Under the pieces are notes generated by a model. The model was not told where the DNA came from and made no database searches. It saw only the letters and a program-made list of their open reading frames with translations. This document shows, in pieces, positions 19,025 through 29,500 of a stretch of DNA of 64,000 nucleotides. The stretch's first letter is position 1, and each line of letters starts with the position of its first letter. The stretch is from Streptomyces sp. NBRC 110028. GTDB lineage: Bacteria > Actinomycetota > Actinomycetes > Streptomycetales > Streptomycetaceae. Position numbers and translations under genes: made by a program. The DNA lies in NCBI RefSeq assembly GCF_001417735.1, contig NZ_BBUZ01000023.1:285570-349569 (forward strand). Direction: 5' to 3'.

Positions 19025-20317
19025 CTACTCGCCCTCGACCCGCATGATGCTCGCGACATCGCGGACGGTGTCGAGCCGGCGCAGTGTCTCGACGGTCGCC
19101 GAGAGCGCGGCATCGCTCGCGCGGTGGGTCACGACGACGAGGGACGCCTCGCCGTCCTTCCCCTGCTGGCGGACCGTATCGATCGACACGCCGTGCTCGG
19201 CGAAGACTGTCGCGACCTGAGCGAGAACACCCGGTTTGTCGGCGACATCGAGGCTGATGTGGTAGCGCGTGACGACCTGCCCCATGGGGCTCACCGGCAG
19301 GCGGCTGTACGCCGACTCGCCCGGCCCGGCGGAGCCCGCCAGCTTGTTGCGGCACGCCGCGACCAGGTCGCCGAGGACGGCCGAGGCGGTCGGCGAACCG
19401 CCCGCGCCCGGTCCGTAGAACATCAGCTGACCGGCGGCGTCGGCCTCCACGAAGACCGCGTTGTACGCCTCGCGGACCGAGGCCAGCGGATGGGCCAGCG
19501 GAATCATCGCCGGGTGCACCCGCGCGGTCACCGACCGGCCGTCGGCGGCCCGCTCGCAGATCGCCAGCAGCTTGACGGTGCACCCCATGCGCTTGGCGGA
19601 GGCGATGTCGGCGGCGGTCACCTCGGTGATGCCCTCACGGTGCACATCGTCGAGGGTGACCCGGGTGTGGAAGGCGATCCCCGCCAGGATCGCGGCCTTG
19701 GCGGCGGCGTCGAAGCCCTCCACGTCGGCGGTCGGGTCGGCCTCGGCGTACCCGAGGGCGGTGGCCTCGTCCAGCGCCTCGGAATACCCGGCTCCGCTGC
19801 TGTCCATCCGGTCGAGGATGAAGTTCGTGGTGCCGTTGACGATGCCGAGGACGCGGTTGATGTTGTCGCCCGCCAGCGACTCGCGCAGCGGCCGCACCAG
19901 CGGGATCGCGCCCGCGACGGCCGCCTCGTAGTAGAGGTCCGTGCCGCGCGCCTGGGCGGCGGCGTGGAGCGCCGCGCCATCCTTGGCGACCAGCGCCTTG
20001 TTGGCCGACACCACGCTCGCGCCGTGCTCGAAGGCGGTGGTGATCAGCGTACGGGCGGGCTCGATCCCGCCGATGACCTCGACGACCACATCGATGTCCC
20101 CGCGCTTGACCAGCGCGGTCGCGTCGGTGGTCACCAGCTCGGCCGGTACGCCCTCCCGGACCCGCCCCGGGCGGCGCACCGCGATCCCGGCCAGCTCGAC
20201 GGGAGCGCCGATGCGCGCCGCGAGGTCGTCCGCGTGCGTCGTCATGATGCGCGTCACCTCTGAGCCGACGACTCCACAGCCCAGCAGCGCCACTTTCAGC
20301 GGACGCGTACGCATCAT
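19025..20317 (-). CDS. hom: Homoserine dehydrogenase with C-terminal ACT domain
   Basis: 430-residue NAD(P)-dependent homoserine dehydrogenase. The N-terminal Rossmann motif is '[17 protein letters not shown]'. The catalytic domain includes '[16 protein letters not shown]', '[11 protein letters not shown]' and '[19 protein letters not shown]'. The C-terminal ACT domain ('[26 protein letters not shown]') implies threonine feedback control. The start is ATG 20317 behind a GAGGT site; an in-frame ATG at 20338 is less likely. Confidence 0.96.
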   Translation of the reverse strand: MMRTRPLKVALLGCGVVGSEVTRIMTTHADDLAARIGAPVELAGIAVRRPGRVREGVPAELVTTDATALVKRGDIDVVVEVIGGIEPARTLITTAFEHGASVVSANKALVAKDGAALHAAAQARGTDLYYEAAVAGAIPLVRPLRESLAGDNINRVLGIVNGTTNFILDRMDSSGAGYSEALDEATALGYAEADPTADVEGFDAAAKAAILAGIAFHTRVTLDDVHREGITEVTAADIASAKRMGCTVKLLAICERAADGRSVTARVHPAMIPLAHPLASVREAYNAVFVEADAAGQLMFYGPGAGGSPTASAVLGDLVAACRNKLAGSAGPGESAYSRLPVSPMGQVVTRYHISLDVADKPGVLAQVATVFAEHGVSIDTVRQQGKDGEASLVVVTHRASDAALSATVETLRRLDTVRDVASIMRVEGE

Positions 20318-20362
20318 CCGACCTCGCTTCTCATCCATCTAGGTGGTGCACCAGTCTCATGC

Positions 20363-20394
20363 ACTGGACGGGGTTTCCAGGCCCCGGGTCCAGT
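20363..20394 (-). terminator. Hairpin between lysA and hom
   Basis: Inverted repeat ACTGGAC / GTCCAGT with an inner GGGG/CCCC pairing. It could terminate the lysA transcript or attenuate read-through into hom. No U-run is present, so the role is uncertain. Confidence 0.5.
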
Positions 20395-20412
20395 ATCCGA
20401 GATTTCTTTCCC

Positions 20413-20451
20413 GCCGATCGATCTACGCCGATCGATCTACGCCGACCGATC
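20413..20451. repeat. 14-bp tandem repeat downstream of lysA
   Basis: Two perfect head-to-tail copies of GCCGATCGATCTAC plus a partial third copy with one change (GCCGACCGATC). The repeat ends four bases before the lysA stop codon. Each unit contains the GATCGATC palindrome. Confidence 0.85.
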
Positions 20452-20454
20452 CCG

Positions 20455-21846
20455 CTAACCGACGTCGAGCCGCAGAAGATCCTCCTCCGTCTCCCGGCGG
20501 ACGATTTCCCGCGCCTCACCACCCCGGACGGCGACGACCGGCGGACGCAGCGCGTGGTTGTAGTTGCTGGCCATCGAGCGGCAGTACGCGCCCGTGGCCG
20601 GGACGGCGATCAGATCGCCGGGCGCCAGGTCGGCGGGCAGAAAGGCGTCCCGTACGACGATGTCGCCGGACTCGCAGTGCTTGCCGACGACCCGGGACAC
20701 CATCGGCTCCGCCGTGGACGAACGGGAGACCAACGACACCGAGTACTCCGCATCGTAGAGCGCCGTACGGATGTTGTCGGACATGCCCCCATCGACGCTG
20801 ACGTACGTCCGCAGTCCCGGCAGCTCCTTGACCGTACCCACCTCGTACAGCGTGAACGCCGTCGGCCCGACGATCGCCCGCCCCGGCTCGACGGACAGCC
20901 GCGGCACCGCGAGCCCCGCCACCTCACATTCGCGGTGGACGATCTCCCGCAGCGCCTTCGCGATGTCCTGCGGCTCCCTCGGATCGTCCTCCGGCGTGTA
21001 CGCGATGCCGAGGCCGCCGCCGAGGTCGATCTCGGGCAGCTCCACCCCGTGCTCGTCCCGGACCTCCTTGAGCAGCCCCACGACGCGGTGCGCGGCGACC
21101 TCGAAGCCGGAGGTGTCGAAGATCTGCGACCCGATGTGCGAGTGCACGCCGATCAGGTCGAGCCCGTCGAGCTTCAGCGCCCGCCGCACCGCCTCGGCCG
21201 CCTGCCCGCCCGCGAGCGGAATGCCGAACTTCTGGTCCTCGTGGGCGGTCGCGATGAACTCGTGCGTATGCGCCTCGACGCCGACCGTGACCCGGATCTG
21301 CACCTTCTGCCGCTTGCCCAGCCGCTGCGCGATGTGCGCGACGCGGACGATCTCCTGAAAGGAATCGAGCACGATGCGCCCGACGCCCGTGCTCACGGCC
21401 CTTTCGATCTCCCTGCCGCTCTTGTTGTTCCCGTGCAGCGCGATCCGCTCGGCGGGCATCCCGGCGGCGAGCGCGGTGGCCAGCTCCCCCTCGGAGCAGA
21501 CGTCGAGGTTCAGCCCCTCCTCGTGCAGCCAGCGCACGACGGCGCGGCACAGGAACGCCTTCCCGGCGTAGAACACGTCCGCGTCCTCCCCGAACGCCTC
21601 CCGCCAGGCCCGGCAGCGGGCGCGGAAGTCGTCCTCGTCGAGGAAGTAGGCGGGCGTCCCGAACCGCTCGGCGAGCGTGGCGACGTCGATCCCGCCGACG
21701 CTCACCACTCCTTCGTCACTCCTGGTGACCGTCCGGGACCAGACCCGGGCATCGAGCTGATTGAGATCGGCGGGCGGCGCGGCGTAGTGCCCCTCGGGCA
21801 GAACATCGGCGTGACGGGGCCCGGCGGGGTGGGCGGAACGGCTCAT
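20455..21846 (-). CDS. lysA: Diaminopimelate decarboxylase
   Basis: PLP fold-type III enzyme of 463 residues that decarboxylates meso-diaminopimelate to lysine. Motifs are '[13 protein letters not shown]' (PLP Lys), '[14 protein letters not shown]', '[12 protein letters not shown]', '[16 protein letters not shown]', '[10 protein letters not shown]', 'KHCESGDIV' (active-site Cys) and '[16 protein letters not shown]'. The start is ATG 21846 after a GAGAGAGA stretch. It lies 17 bases after the ArgRS-like gene and is probably co-transcribed. The decarboxylase near base 1,673 is a distant paralogue of the same fold. Confidence 0.96.
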   Translation of the reverse strand: MSRSAHPAGPRHADVLPEGHYAAPPADLNQLDARVWSRTVTRSDEGVVSVGGIDVATLAERFGTPAYFLDEDDFRARCRAWREAFGEDADVFYAGKAFLCRAVVRWLHEEGLNLDVCSEGELATALAAGMPAERIALHGNNKSGREIERAVSTGVGRIVLDSFQEIVRVAHIAQRLGKRQKVQIRVTVGVEAHTHEFIATAHEDQKFGIPLAGGQAAEAVRRALKLDGLDLIGVHSHIGSQIFDTSGFEVAAHRVVGLLKEVRDEHGVELPEIDLGGGLGIAYTPEDDPREPQDIAKALREIVHRECEVAGLAVPRLSVEPGRAIVGPTAFTLYEVGTVKELPGLRTYVSVDGGMSDNIRTALYDAEYSVSLVSRSSTAEPMVSRVVGKHCESGDIVVRDAFLPADLAPGDLIAVPATGAYCRSMASNYNHALRPPVVAVRGGEAREIVRRETEEDLLRLDVG

Positions 21847-21863
21847 GCTGTCTCTCTCATTGA

Positions 21864-22781
21864 TCAAATGCGTTTCGGGGCGCTGATGCCAAGCAGGCGG
21901 AGGCCATTGGCGAGCACGATGCCGGTGGCCTCGGCGAGACGTTTTCGCCGCGTACCGGGAAGGAAGGCGTCAGCGGTGGCAACGAGGTGACGAGCGACCC
22001 GATCAGGCGCCCGGTGCCGGGCGGCGGCCTCGACGGTACGGGGAAAGTCGCCGAGCAATCCAAGCAGCACGGCGTCGTCAGCACTCTCTCCACCGTCGAC
22101 CGCACCCTCGACGGCCCGATGGGCGAGGGCATGCGCGTACCGCACCCGGAAGAGCGGATTCCCCTCCCGCTGCGACAGTAGGTGCGCCGGCTCCAGATCC
22201 GGAAGGTCATGCGCGGCGGGCCGCAACAACCCCCACCGAGCAGCATCGGAACCCAGCCGAGTGAGCAGCTCCCGCGCCCCGACCCCGGCCCCCCGCACAG
22301 CGACAACCTCCCCGCCGACCTCTACGTCGGCGGACCCCCCGCACCCCTCAACAAGCCCGATGACCACATGCAGCACCAGCGCCGCCCGCACCTCGTCGGC
22401 GGGCGCGAAGCGCGCGCGCACCCCCGCGAGCCCGTCCCCCAGCCCGTACGCATCCCCCTGCTCCAGCACGACCGCAAGCAGCTGCTCATGCGCCCCGGCC
22501 TCAAGGGTGATGTTCAGGAATCCAGGCCCGGCGATCTCCACGGCCGCGACCCCAGGCGCAGAGACGAGCCGCCGCCGCAAAACCTCGGCGATGCCCGCGG
22601 CAGCCCCTGGCCCCCGCCCCCGCGCGAGCTGCAACGCCACGTTGGTCGCGTAATCCCCGCACCCGGGCCGCGGCGGGGTCTGCACCTTCACCCGCTCCGG
22701 CACATCGACACACAGCTCGTCGGCCTCGACGGCGCGACGCACAGTGTGCAGCACAGTGCGGGAGAGCTGGGCGGGTGTCAC
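21864..22781 (-). CDS. ArgRS-like protein lacking the catalytic core (DALR domain protein)
   Basis: A 305-residue protein resembling the two ends of arginyl-tRNA synthetase: an N-terminal additional-domain-like part ('[15 protein letters not shown]', '[12 protein letters not shown]') joined to a C-terminal DALR anticodon-binding part ('[13 protein letters not shown]', '[33 protein letters not shown]'). The catalytic HIGH and KMSKS-like motifs of class I synthetases are absent. I recall this gene upstream of lysA in Streptomyces genomes. It cannot charge tRNA by itself; a role in tRNA-Arg or arginine sensing is conceivable. The GTG start at 22781 is chosen because family-like sequence begins there. 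Confidence 0.8.
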   Translation of the reverse strand: MTPAQLSRTVLHTVRRAVEADELCVDVPERVKVQTPPRPGCGDYATNVALQLARGRGPGAAAGIAEVLRRRLVSAPGVAAVEIAGPGFLNITLEAGAHEQLLAVVLEQGDAYGLGDGLAGVRARFAPADEVRAALVLHVVIGLVEGCGGSADVEVGGEVVAVRGAGVGARELLTRLGSDAARWGLLRPAAHDLPDLEPAHLLSQREGNPLFRVRYAHALAHRAVEGAVDGGESADDAVLLGLLGDFPRTVEAAARHRAPDRVARHLVATADAFLPGTRRKRLAEATGIVLANGLRLLGISAPKRI

Positions 22782-22902
22782 GGCACCAGCGTATGGGAGG
22801 AGGGGGGTGCCTCCGCGAACCGGTTTCGCCCCTCGGACGACCACGCACCGTCTCGCGGAGACCGTGGGCTCGGGAGGCCCACCGACCAACCCACGACCTC
22901 GG

Positions 22903-23334
22903 CTAGCCGGTGGGCCCCACAGCCGGCTCAGCATCACCGGGCGCCGCCGCCCCAGCGGTCCCTCGCTTCATCAGCCGCCCCACGAGCGTCACCAGCTCGG
23001 CAGGCTCGAAGGGTTTCGCCAGAAAGGCATCCACCCCCAGCGCCTGTCCCCGGTCCACTTCCACCTGCGTACACGCACTGATCATCGCGACCGGCACCTG
23101 CCGGGTCCGCGCGTCAGCACGCAACCTGGACGCCGTCTGCAGCCCATCCAGTCTGGGCATCACGACGTCGAGAGTGATCACATCGGGCCGCACCTGGTGA
23201 ACGATCTCCAGGCACTCGGCACCATCGGCCGCGGTCACGACCTCGAAGCCCTCCAGCTCGAGGTTGACCCTGATCAGCTGCCGGATGACCTTGTTGTCGT
23301 CGACGACAAGGACCCGGCCGGACAAGCCAGGCAC
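22903..23334 (-). CDS. Stand-alone response regulator (CheY-like receiver)
   Basis: A single receiver domain of about 143 residues with no output domain. Acid pocket is 'VLVVDDNKVIR', the phosphoacceptor Asp is in 'VITLDVVMPRLDG', the switch Ser/Thr in 'VAMISACTQ' and the Lys in 'FLAKPFEP'. A Gly/Ala/Pro tail follows. No sensor kinase is adjacent. The GTG start at 23334 is chosen because family sequence begins there; the open frame continues upstream through low-complexity sequence, so the start is not certain. Confidence 0.85.
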   Translation of the reverse strand: MPGLSGRVLVVDDNKVIRQLIRVNLELEGFEVVTAADGAECLEIVHQVRPDVITLDVVMPRLDGLQTASRLRADARTRQVPVAMISACTQVEVDRGQALGVDAFLAKPFEPAELVTLVGRLMKRGTAGAAAPGDAEPAVGPTG

Positions 23335-23562
23335 ACCCTGAAGGGTAGGCGCGCCCCCGCCCCCGCGTCCGCGTTTTGCCCACTTCCACCCCGTGCGAGG
23401 GACCTTTCCCCCACTCCCCTGCACCCCGCCCTCCCCATGCGGTATACCCCCCTCCGCTCCCGCCCGCCCCCTGCCTCCGCCCGCTCCCGATAAGCGTTCA
23501 TGACCACCCTCTGCGAGCTGATAGTGTTCTACCTGTCGCCGCGAGACAGCAGCGACAGGCAA

Positions 23563-23634
23563 GCCCCCGTAGCTCAGGGGATAGAGCAACGGCCTCCGGA
23601 GCCGTGTGCGCAGGTTCGAATCCTGCCGGGGGCA
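23563..23634 (+). tRNA. tRNA-Arg (anticodon CCG)
   Basis: Full cloverleaf: acceptor GCCCCCG/CGGGGGC, D-arm with GCTC/GAGC, anticodon stem ACGGC/GCCGT with 7-base loop CTCCGGA giving anticodon CCG, and T-arm CAGGTTCGAATCCTG. The discriminator is A; the CCA end is not encoded. It marks the border between conserved chromosome and the accessory island to its right, as tRNA genes used as integration sites often do. Confidence 0.95.
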
Positions 23635-23651
23635 CCTTGGTGAGGTGCCTG

Positions 23652-23694
23652 AGGATCCCGTTACCAGCGGAAACGCTGCGATCGGGATCCTTTT
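23652..23694 (+). terminator. Terminator of tRNA-Arg
   Basis: Nine-base outer arms AGGATCCCG / CGGGATCCT, inside which a second stem CAGCG/CGCTG closes a GAAA tetraloop, followed by TTTT. A classic intrinsic terminator. Confidence 0.88.
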
Positions 23695-23802
23695 CCATAT
23701 ACAGGCGCGCGCCGCCAGGAGCGGCCCCACGCCAGGTCCTGTAGACGGGTGCGGCCTACTCCTCTTCCAAATTGAAAGCGCGGACGCCACGGCCATTGAA
23801 GA

Positions 23803-25149
23803 ATGAGGGCCATGGTTGCAATCATCCGCACGGATGCCAGGGAAGAGAAGCACATCAAGTCGTGGTGGCGCCCACGAGCGGACGGCAGCGCGCCTCGATG
23901 GGTTACGACCCAGTATCACGAGCACTGGCGAGGTAGACACGTCACCCTGATCGTCACGGGTTCACATCGAGGCGCCCCTCAGGTGACCTATGTTGCACGG
24001 GCCAGCAAGGTACCCGGCCCCGGAGATGACCTGAAGAGACGCATTGAGGTCACACGCCCCTACCGCCTGGCCTCACCAGTTCCATGGTCAGCACTTGAGG
24101 AAGCAGTCCCTCCGCTCTCTCGGCGATATTTATTGCGTGATGGCGCTCTCCCTGACGGCGCCGGCAGGCACCTACTGAGAGCTCTGCGGCAACTGGCCAG
24201 CGATGTGGGTCCCCATCTTGAAGCTCTCGGAGCAAGGGACGAGTCCACAATTGTGGACACACCCGCAGCCAGATTGTTGATTGACGAGCGTGACGCGAGC
24301 CTCACCTCATTTCGCATGGCGGATTTCGACCCAGCAGAGCTCGTTGATTGGGACGCATCCGACGAAGCCGACGACGTTCCCTTCATCGCCCGGCTCCAGA
24401 CACGCAACGGCCCCGCTCACGAGGACGACCTGATTGCGCACGACGCACAGCGCTTTGGCGACTGGCTAGGACCAGAGGACTGGCTGCAGAGGTCAGCTTG
24501 GGCCGGATTCAGACAAGGCGAGCAACGCCTTGTCATCTACAACGCGAATCGGAAAGCCGCAGAGAAGACCCTCGGTGTCGACCTCATCTATTACCACGAG
24601 ACGCGCGACTGCTTCGTGCTGGTTCAATATAAAAGGATGTCGAAAAGCGGGACATCCGAATGGCGCTACTACCCGAGCGGCGACAGCAACCTTACTGAAC
24701 AGCTTGAACGCATGCGGGCAATCGACGACGAATGCGGCAAGCTGAGGTGCGATACAGACGACTATCGCCTCAGCGCTAAACCTTCATGGCTCAAGCTATG
24801 CCAAGGTGACTCCCTCATGACAGACGCAAGAACTCTGACACCTGGCATGTACCTAGCGCGCGAGCACTTTGATCAACTCCACAAGAAATTTCGAGCTCCA
24901 GGGCAACCGAAATCCTTCAGCCGTAAGACAGTCGAGCGCTATCTCGACAATACTGAGTTCACCGACCTTGTCGCCGGCGGATGGGTAGGAACGGCAGGTT
25001 TCGGATCAGAAGGAGTGCAACAGCAACTCGAATTGAGTCTCGACGGTAGTCGAGAAGTAGTGTTCGCAGCGGTGTCCGGCCCTTCTCCATCCAAGCCACA
25101 ACGAATGCAGCGACGTCGAGACAGAGGCGCAACCGCCCAGCGTCCGTGA
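23803..25149 (+). CDS. Unrecognised protein with a nuclease-like core, low-GC
   Basis: 448 residues; I do not recognise a named family. Around residues 245-285 the run 'LVIYNANRKAAEKTLGVDLIYYH...CFVLVQYKRM' has the spacing of a PD-(D/E)XK nuclease core (Glu, Asp, then QYK), which is an inference from pattern only. The rest shows an N-terminal beta-rich part and no transmembrane segment. Base composition is visibly less GC-rich than either flank, pointing to recent transfer. It is the first gene of the post-tRNA island, which favours a defence or mobile-element role. Start may be 23803 or the ATG at 23812. Confidence 0.6.
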   Translation: MRAMVAIIRTDAREEKHIKSWWRPRADGSAPRWVTTQYHEHWRGRHVTLIVTGSHRGAPQVTYVARASKVPGPGDDLKRRIEVTRPYRLASPVPWSALEEAVPPLSRRYLLRDGALPDGAGRHLLRALRQLASDVGPHLEALGARDESTIVDTPAARLLIDERDASLTSFRMADFDPAELVDWDASDEADDVPFIARLQTRNGPAHEDDLIAHDAQRFGDWLGPEDWLQRSAWAGFRQGEQRLVIYNANRKAAEKTLGVDLIYYHETRDCFVLVQYKRMSKSGTSEWRYYPSGDSNLTEQLERMRAIDDECGKLRCDTDDYRLSAKPSWLKLCQGDSLMTDARTLTPGMYLAREHFDQLHKKFRAPGQPKSFSRKTVERYLDNTEFTDLVAGGWVGTAGFGSEGVQQQLELSLDGSREVVFAAVSGPSPSKPQRMQRRRDRGATAQRP

Positions 25150-25302
25150 TGGCCTCACGCCTCGCCCCCGCAAAGACCAACGCCCGCCCCGGGCTGCACG
25201 CTTCACCACGTCCTTCCATCCACCTCCACACCATCAGGAATGGTCTAGCGTGACAATGAGCACTGTCCCTTGTACGCCCCGTCCCCAAAGGGGAGGCCCC
25301 AC

Positions 25303-26511
25303 GTGCACATCGCGCCCCTCAGCCCCGAGGACCCCACCGAGCTCGGCGGGTACGAGTTGCTCGGCAGGATCGGGCACGGCGGCATGGGGCAGGTGTATTT
25401 GGGGGAGTCGCCGGGCGGGGAACCGGCTGCCGTCAAGGTGATCAAGCCGTCTGTCGTGGACTCGCAGACGCGGCAGAGGTTCGCGCAAGAGGTGGAGATC
25501 CTCAAGGCGGTGTGGGGCGCGCGGATAGCCGCCCTGATGGACGCCGACGTGGAGGCGGACCCCCCGTGGCTGGCCACCGAGTACGTGGAGGGGCTGGACC
25601 TGAGTCGGCACGTGGGCACTCACGGTCCGTTGTCCGCCCTGCTCACCGCCTCTCTGGGCGCGACACTCGCCGAGGCGCTGGCGACCGTACACAAGCAGGG
25701 TCTGCTGCACCGCGACCTCAAACCCGCCAACGTGCTACTGGGCCCGAACGGCCCCAAGATCATCGACTTCGGGCTCGCCGTGTTCGCCGAGTCGAGCGTG
25801 TCGCTGACTTCCCCGAACACGGTCGTCGGCACCCCTTCCTGTATGCCCCCCGAGCAGGCGAACGGCGAAAGGCCGCTGACTCCCGCGGTCGACGTGTACG
25901 CGCTGGGTGCCGTGCTGCTGTTCGCCGCCTCGGGCCATCTCCCCTACCGGGCCGACAACATCCACGTCCTGTTCCACCAGATCATCGACCCCACGACCGC
26001 TCCGGATCTGTCCGGGGCGCCGGAGGAGCTGGGGCCGCTGCTGACGGCGATGCTGGCCCACCAGGCCCAGGACCGGCCCCCGCTCGACGACGTGGTGCGG
26101 CAGTGCCGGACGCTGATCGAAGCGCAGGGGCTCAAGGTTGCCCAGGCGCGGCGCAGGCTCACCAGCTACACAGCCGCTCCAGCGCACCTCCTGGACGAGC
26201 TGCTCGGCGGCCCCCGAAGCGAGGCGTCATCGCAGACGCTCTCGAATGGCCAGCAGGTCTCGGATTCCCAGCCACTCTCGGAAGCGGCCAACGCCCCAGC
26301 CGACGCTCCGCCCGGCCGACAGCAGCCTCCGGTACCGCCTCCGGCCGCCCCGAGCCGCCCTGACCGCGCTTCCGCAGACGCCGCCGCACGGCCTCCCGTC
26401 CGTCCGCAGGACCGCAGCGGCACCGGGCGGCGATCACTGCGGCACAGTGCCCAGGCCCGTATCACCGCACAGCGACTGCGCGAGGCATACGCCGCCAGTG
26501 CGTCCTTCTGA
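25303..26511 (+). CDS. Cytosolic serine/threonine protein kinase
   Basis: 402 residues. Kinase domain at about 10-270: glycine loop 'IGHGGMGQVYLGE', Lys in 'AAVKVIKPS', catalytic loop 'HRDLKPANVLL', 'IIDFGLAVF' and 'VVGTPSCMPPEQAN', where the APE motif reads PPE. Pro/Ala-rich C-terminal tail and no transmembrane helix, unlike PASTA-type sensor kinases. The GTG at 25303 has a strong AAAGGGGAGG site. It ends 82 bases before the DrmD-like helicase in the same direction, so it may regulate or arm that module, as kinases do in BREX type 2/Pgl systems; that role is inference. Confidence 0.88.
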   Translation: MHIAPLSPEDPTELGGYELLGRIGHGGMGQVYLGESPGGEPAAVKVIKPSVVDSQTRQRFAQEVEILKAVWGARIAALMDADVEADPPWLATEYVEGLDLSRHVGTHGPLSALLTASLGATLAEALATVHKQGLLHRDLKPANVLLGPNGPKIIDFGLAVFAESSVSLTSPNTVVGTPSCMPPEQANGERPLTPAVDVYALGAVLLFAASGHLPYRADNIHVLFHQIIDPTTAPDLSGAPEELGPLLTAMLAHQAQDRPPLDDVVRQCRTLIEAQGLKVAQARRRLTSYTAAPAHLLDELLGGPRSEASSQTLSNGQQVSDSQPLSEAANAPADAPPGRQQPPVPPPAAPSRPDRASADAAARPPVRPQDRSGTGRRSLRHSAQARITAQRLREAYAASASF

Positions 26512-26593
26512 CCCATACACCCGTCTGACCCGCGATACTGAACAGGCCCTTGACGGGCCCCACGTACGACCGAACCGCCTCAGGAGGCCACGG

Positions 26594-29500
26594 GTGACCG
26601 CCGTCCAGACCAGTGCGGAGCGCAGCGGCGCCACAGCGGACCGGACGGTGCAGGAGCAGTACCCGGCCGGTGCCCAGGTCCTCGTACGGGACGAGGAGTG
26701 GCTGGTCAGGAGCTCCGCGCCAACGACGGACGACGGCACCAAGCTTGAGGTCGTCGGGGTGTCGGAGTTCGTACGCGACCAGGAGGCCGTCTTCTTCTCG
26801 GGCCTGGACCGGATCGAGCTGCTGGACCCGCGCGACACCCAGCTGGTCCGGGACGACTCGCCGAACTACCGGCGCTCCCGCCTGTTCCTGGAGGCCGTGT
26901 TGCGCCGCACCGCGCTGCCCCAGTCCGAGCGCCGCCTCGCCCTGGCCGACTCGTTCCTGCTGGATTCCCTGCCGTACCAGCGGCGCCCCGCCGAGCTGGC
27001 CCTGTCCGGCGCGAACCTCCGCCCGCGCCTGCTGATCGCCGACGTGGTGGGCCTGGGCAAGACGCTGGAGATCGGCTTGACGCTCGCCGAGCTGATCCGC
27101 CGCGGCCGGGGCGAGCGCATCCTCGTCGTCACCCCGCAGCATGTGCTGGAGCAGTTCCAGCAGGAGCTGTGGACGCGGTTCTCCATCCCCCTGGTGCGGC
27201 TGGACTCGGTGGGCATCGAGCGGATTCAGCGGGAGATCCCGGCCGGCCGCAACCCCTTCACCTCCTTCAAGCGGGTCATCGTCTCCATCGACACCCTGAA
27301 GAACACCAACCAGTACCGGCACCATCTGGAGCAGATCCGCTGGGACGCCGTCGTCATCGACGAGTCGCACAACCTGATCAATCGCGGCTCCCTGCGCAAC
27401 CAGCTCGCGCAGATCCTCGCCCCCCGCACCGACGCCCTGATCCTGGCCTCCGCCACCCCGCACAACGGCGACGCGAGGTCGTTCGCCGAACTGATCGGCC
27501 TGCTGGACCCGGCGGCCATCCGCGACCCGGAGAACTACCGCGCCGACGACATCAGGCACCTGTTCATCCGCCGTACGAAGATCAGCCCCGAGGTCCGCGA
27601 GCAGATGAAGGGCCAGTGGGCGGACCGCGGCCCTTCTCAATCGGTGCACTGCCCGGCGACCCCCGCCGAAGAGAAGATCTTCGAGGAGCTGGCATCCGTC
27701 TGGCTCCCCCACGACGGCGGCCCCTCGGTCAGCTCGGTCCCCCTCTTCCCGTACACGCTGCTGAAGTCGTTCCTGTCGTCCTGCGCGGCGCTGCGGGCCA
27801 CCGTCTCCGCCCGCATCAAAACCCTGGAGAAGAAGGACGCCCCGCGGGCCACGGCCGACGAACTGGCCGCCCTGGGACGGCTCTCGGAGCTGGCCGCCGA
27901 TCTCACCGAGGCCGATTCGGCGAAGTTCTCCGCCCTGGTGCACCAGCTCAAGGAGGAGATCGGTGTCGGCCCCACATCCGACGCACGGGTCGTGGTCTTC
28001 TCCGAACGCGTCCAGACCCTCCAATGGCTGGCCGGGGTGCTCCCGGCCGCGCTCGGCTTCAAGGGCCGGGCGGCCCGCGACTGCGTCCGCGTCATGCACG
28101 GCGGCCTCTCCGACGAGCAGCAGATGGCCCGTGTGGAGGAGTTCAGCCTGGCCGACACGCCCGTACGGGTGCTGCTGACCGGCGATGTGGCCTCCGAGGG
28201 CGTCAACCTGCACCGCCAGTGCCACCAGCTGGTGCACTACGACGTGCCGTGGTCGCTGATCCGCATCGAGCAGCGCAACGGACGAATCGACCGTTACGGG
28301 CAGGCCCGGCCGCCGCAGTTCCGCGCGCTGATCCTGACCAGTGAGGTCGAGGGCGCCAAGGACGACACGGTCGTCGCCGAGCGGCTGCTGGGCCGTGAGG
28401 ACGAGGCCCACCGCTCCCTGGGCACGGCGGAGGCCGTGACCGGCCTGTACCGGGCGGAGGCGGAGGAGAAGTCCCTCATCCAGGACCTGCTGCGCGGTAA
28501 GACCGTGGACGAGTCGCTGGACTCCCGCCGCCCCGGCGCGGACGACGAGGACTCGGGCATGGACGACTTCCTCGCCGACTTCTTCGGCCCCGTAGGCGAG
28601 GAACCGGCGGACCAGTCCGGCCCGGAGGACTCCGCGCGTACGGGCGAGTCCGGCGCGGCTTCGGCGGCGTCCGCGCGCGCCGCCGGATCTCCCGTGCTCC
28701 CCCGCCTCTTCGACTCGACCGCGCACTTCCTGGACGAGGCGCTGGGCGAGGTCTACCCCGACGCCCACGACCGGCTGGAGCTGGACCGCGACCCGCAGTC
28801 GGGCCTGCTCTCCTTCCAGCCGCCCGCGGATCTCGTCCACCGCCTCAAGGCCCTGCCCATGGATTACCTCCGTGAGCAGCGGCTGCGCGAGCGGCTTCTC
28901 GTCACCTTCAACCGCCGCCTGGCGGAGCACTCCCTCCAGCGAGCCCGGGAGTCGTCCACCTCCAGCTGGCCGGAGATCTCGCTGCTGACGGACCTGCATC
29001 CGGTCGTCGAATGGCTCACCGACAAGGTTCTCGTCCGCCTGGGCCGCCAGGAGGCCCCGATGATCACCGCAAACGTGGCGGAGCCGATCTACCTCGTCCA
29101 GGGCGTGTACTCGAACAAGCTCGGCAGGCCCACCGTCGTCAAGTGGATGGGCGTGACGCGCAGGGGCGCGGTCGACGACGACATGGTGTCGCTGCTGCGC
29201 CGCTGCGGGGTCGGCCCGAGCATGGCCAACAAGCGCCACTTCCGCGAGCCCAGGCCGCTCCACGAAGCCCTGCCCGACGTCCTGAGCGCAGCGGAGGCGT
29301 TCCTCGACGAGCGGCGGGACGCCTGGGACGAGCCGCTGCGCGAGCCCATCGCGGAGTACAAGCGCCGCCTGGCCACCTGGGACCAACCGACCCTCGCCGG
29401 GGAGCGCGCCAAGGAGCGCCTGGCCGACCTCGCCGACTCCCTGCTGACGACGGGCCGGCCCATGCTGCGGGTCCTGGCGGTGCTCCTTCCGGACCCCGAC

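Noticed and set aside
20318..20454. Lysine or threonine attenuator/riboswitch between lysA and hom
   Set aside because: Only one simple hairpin and a tandem repeat are visible; no leader peptide with Thr/Lys codons and no lysine riboswitch fold.
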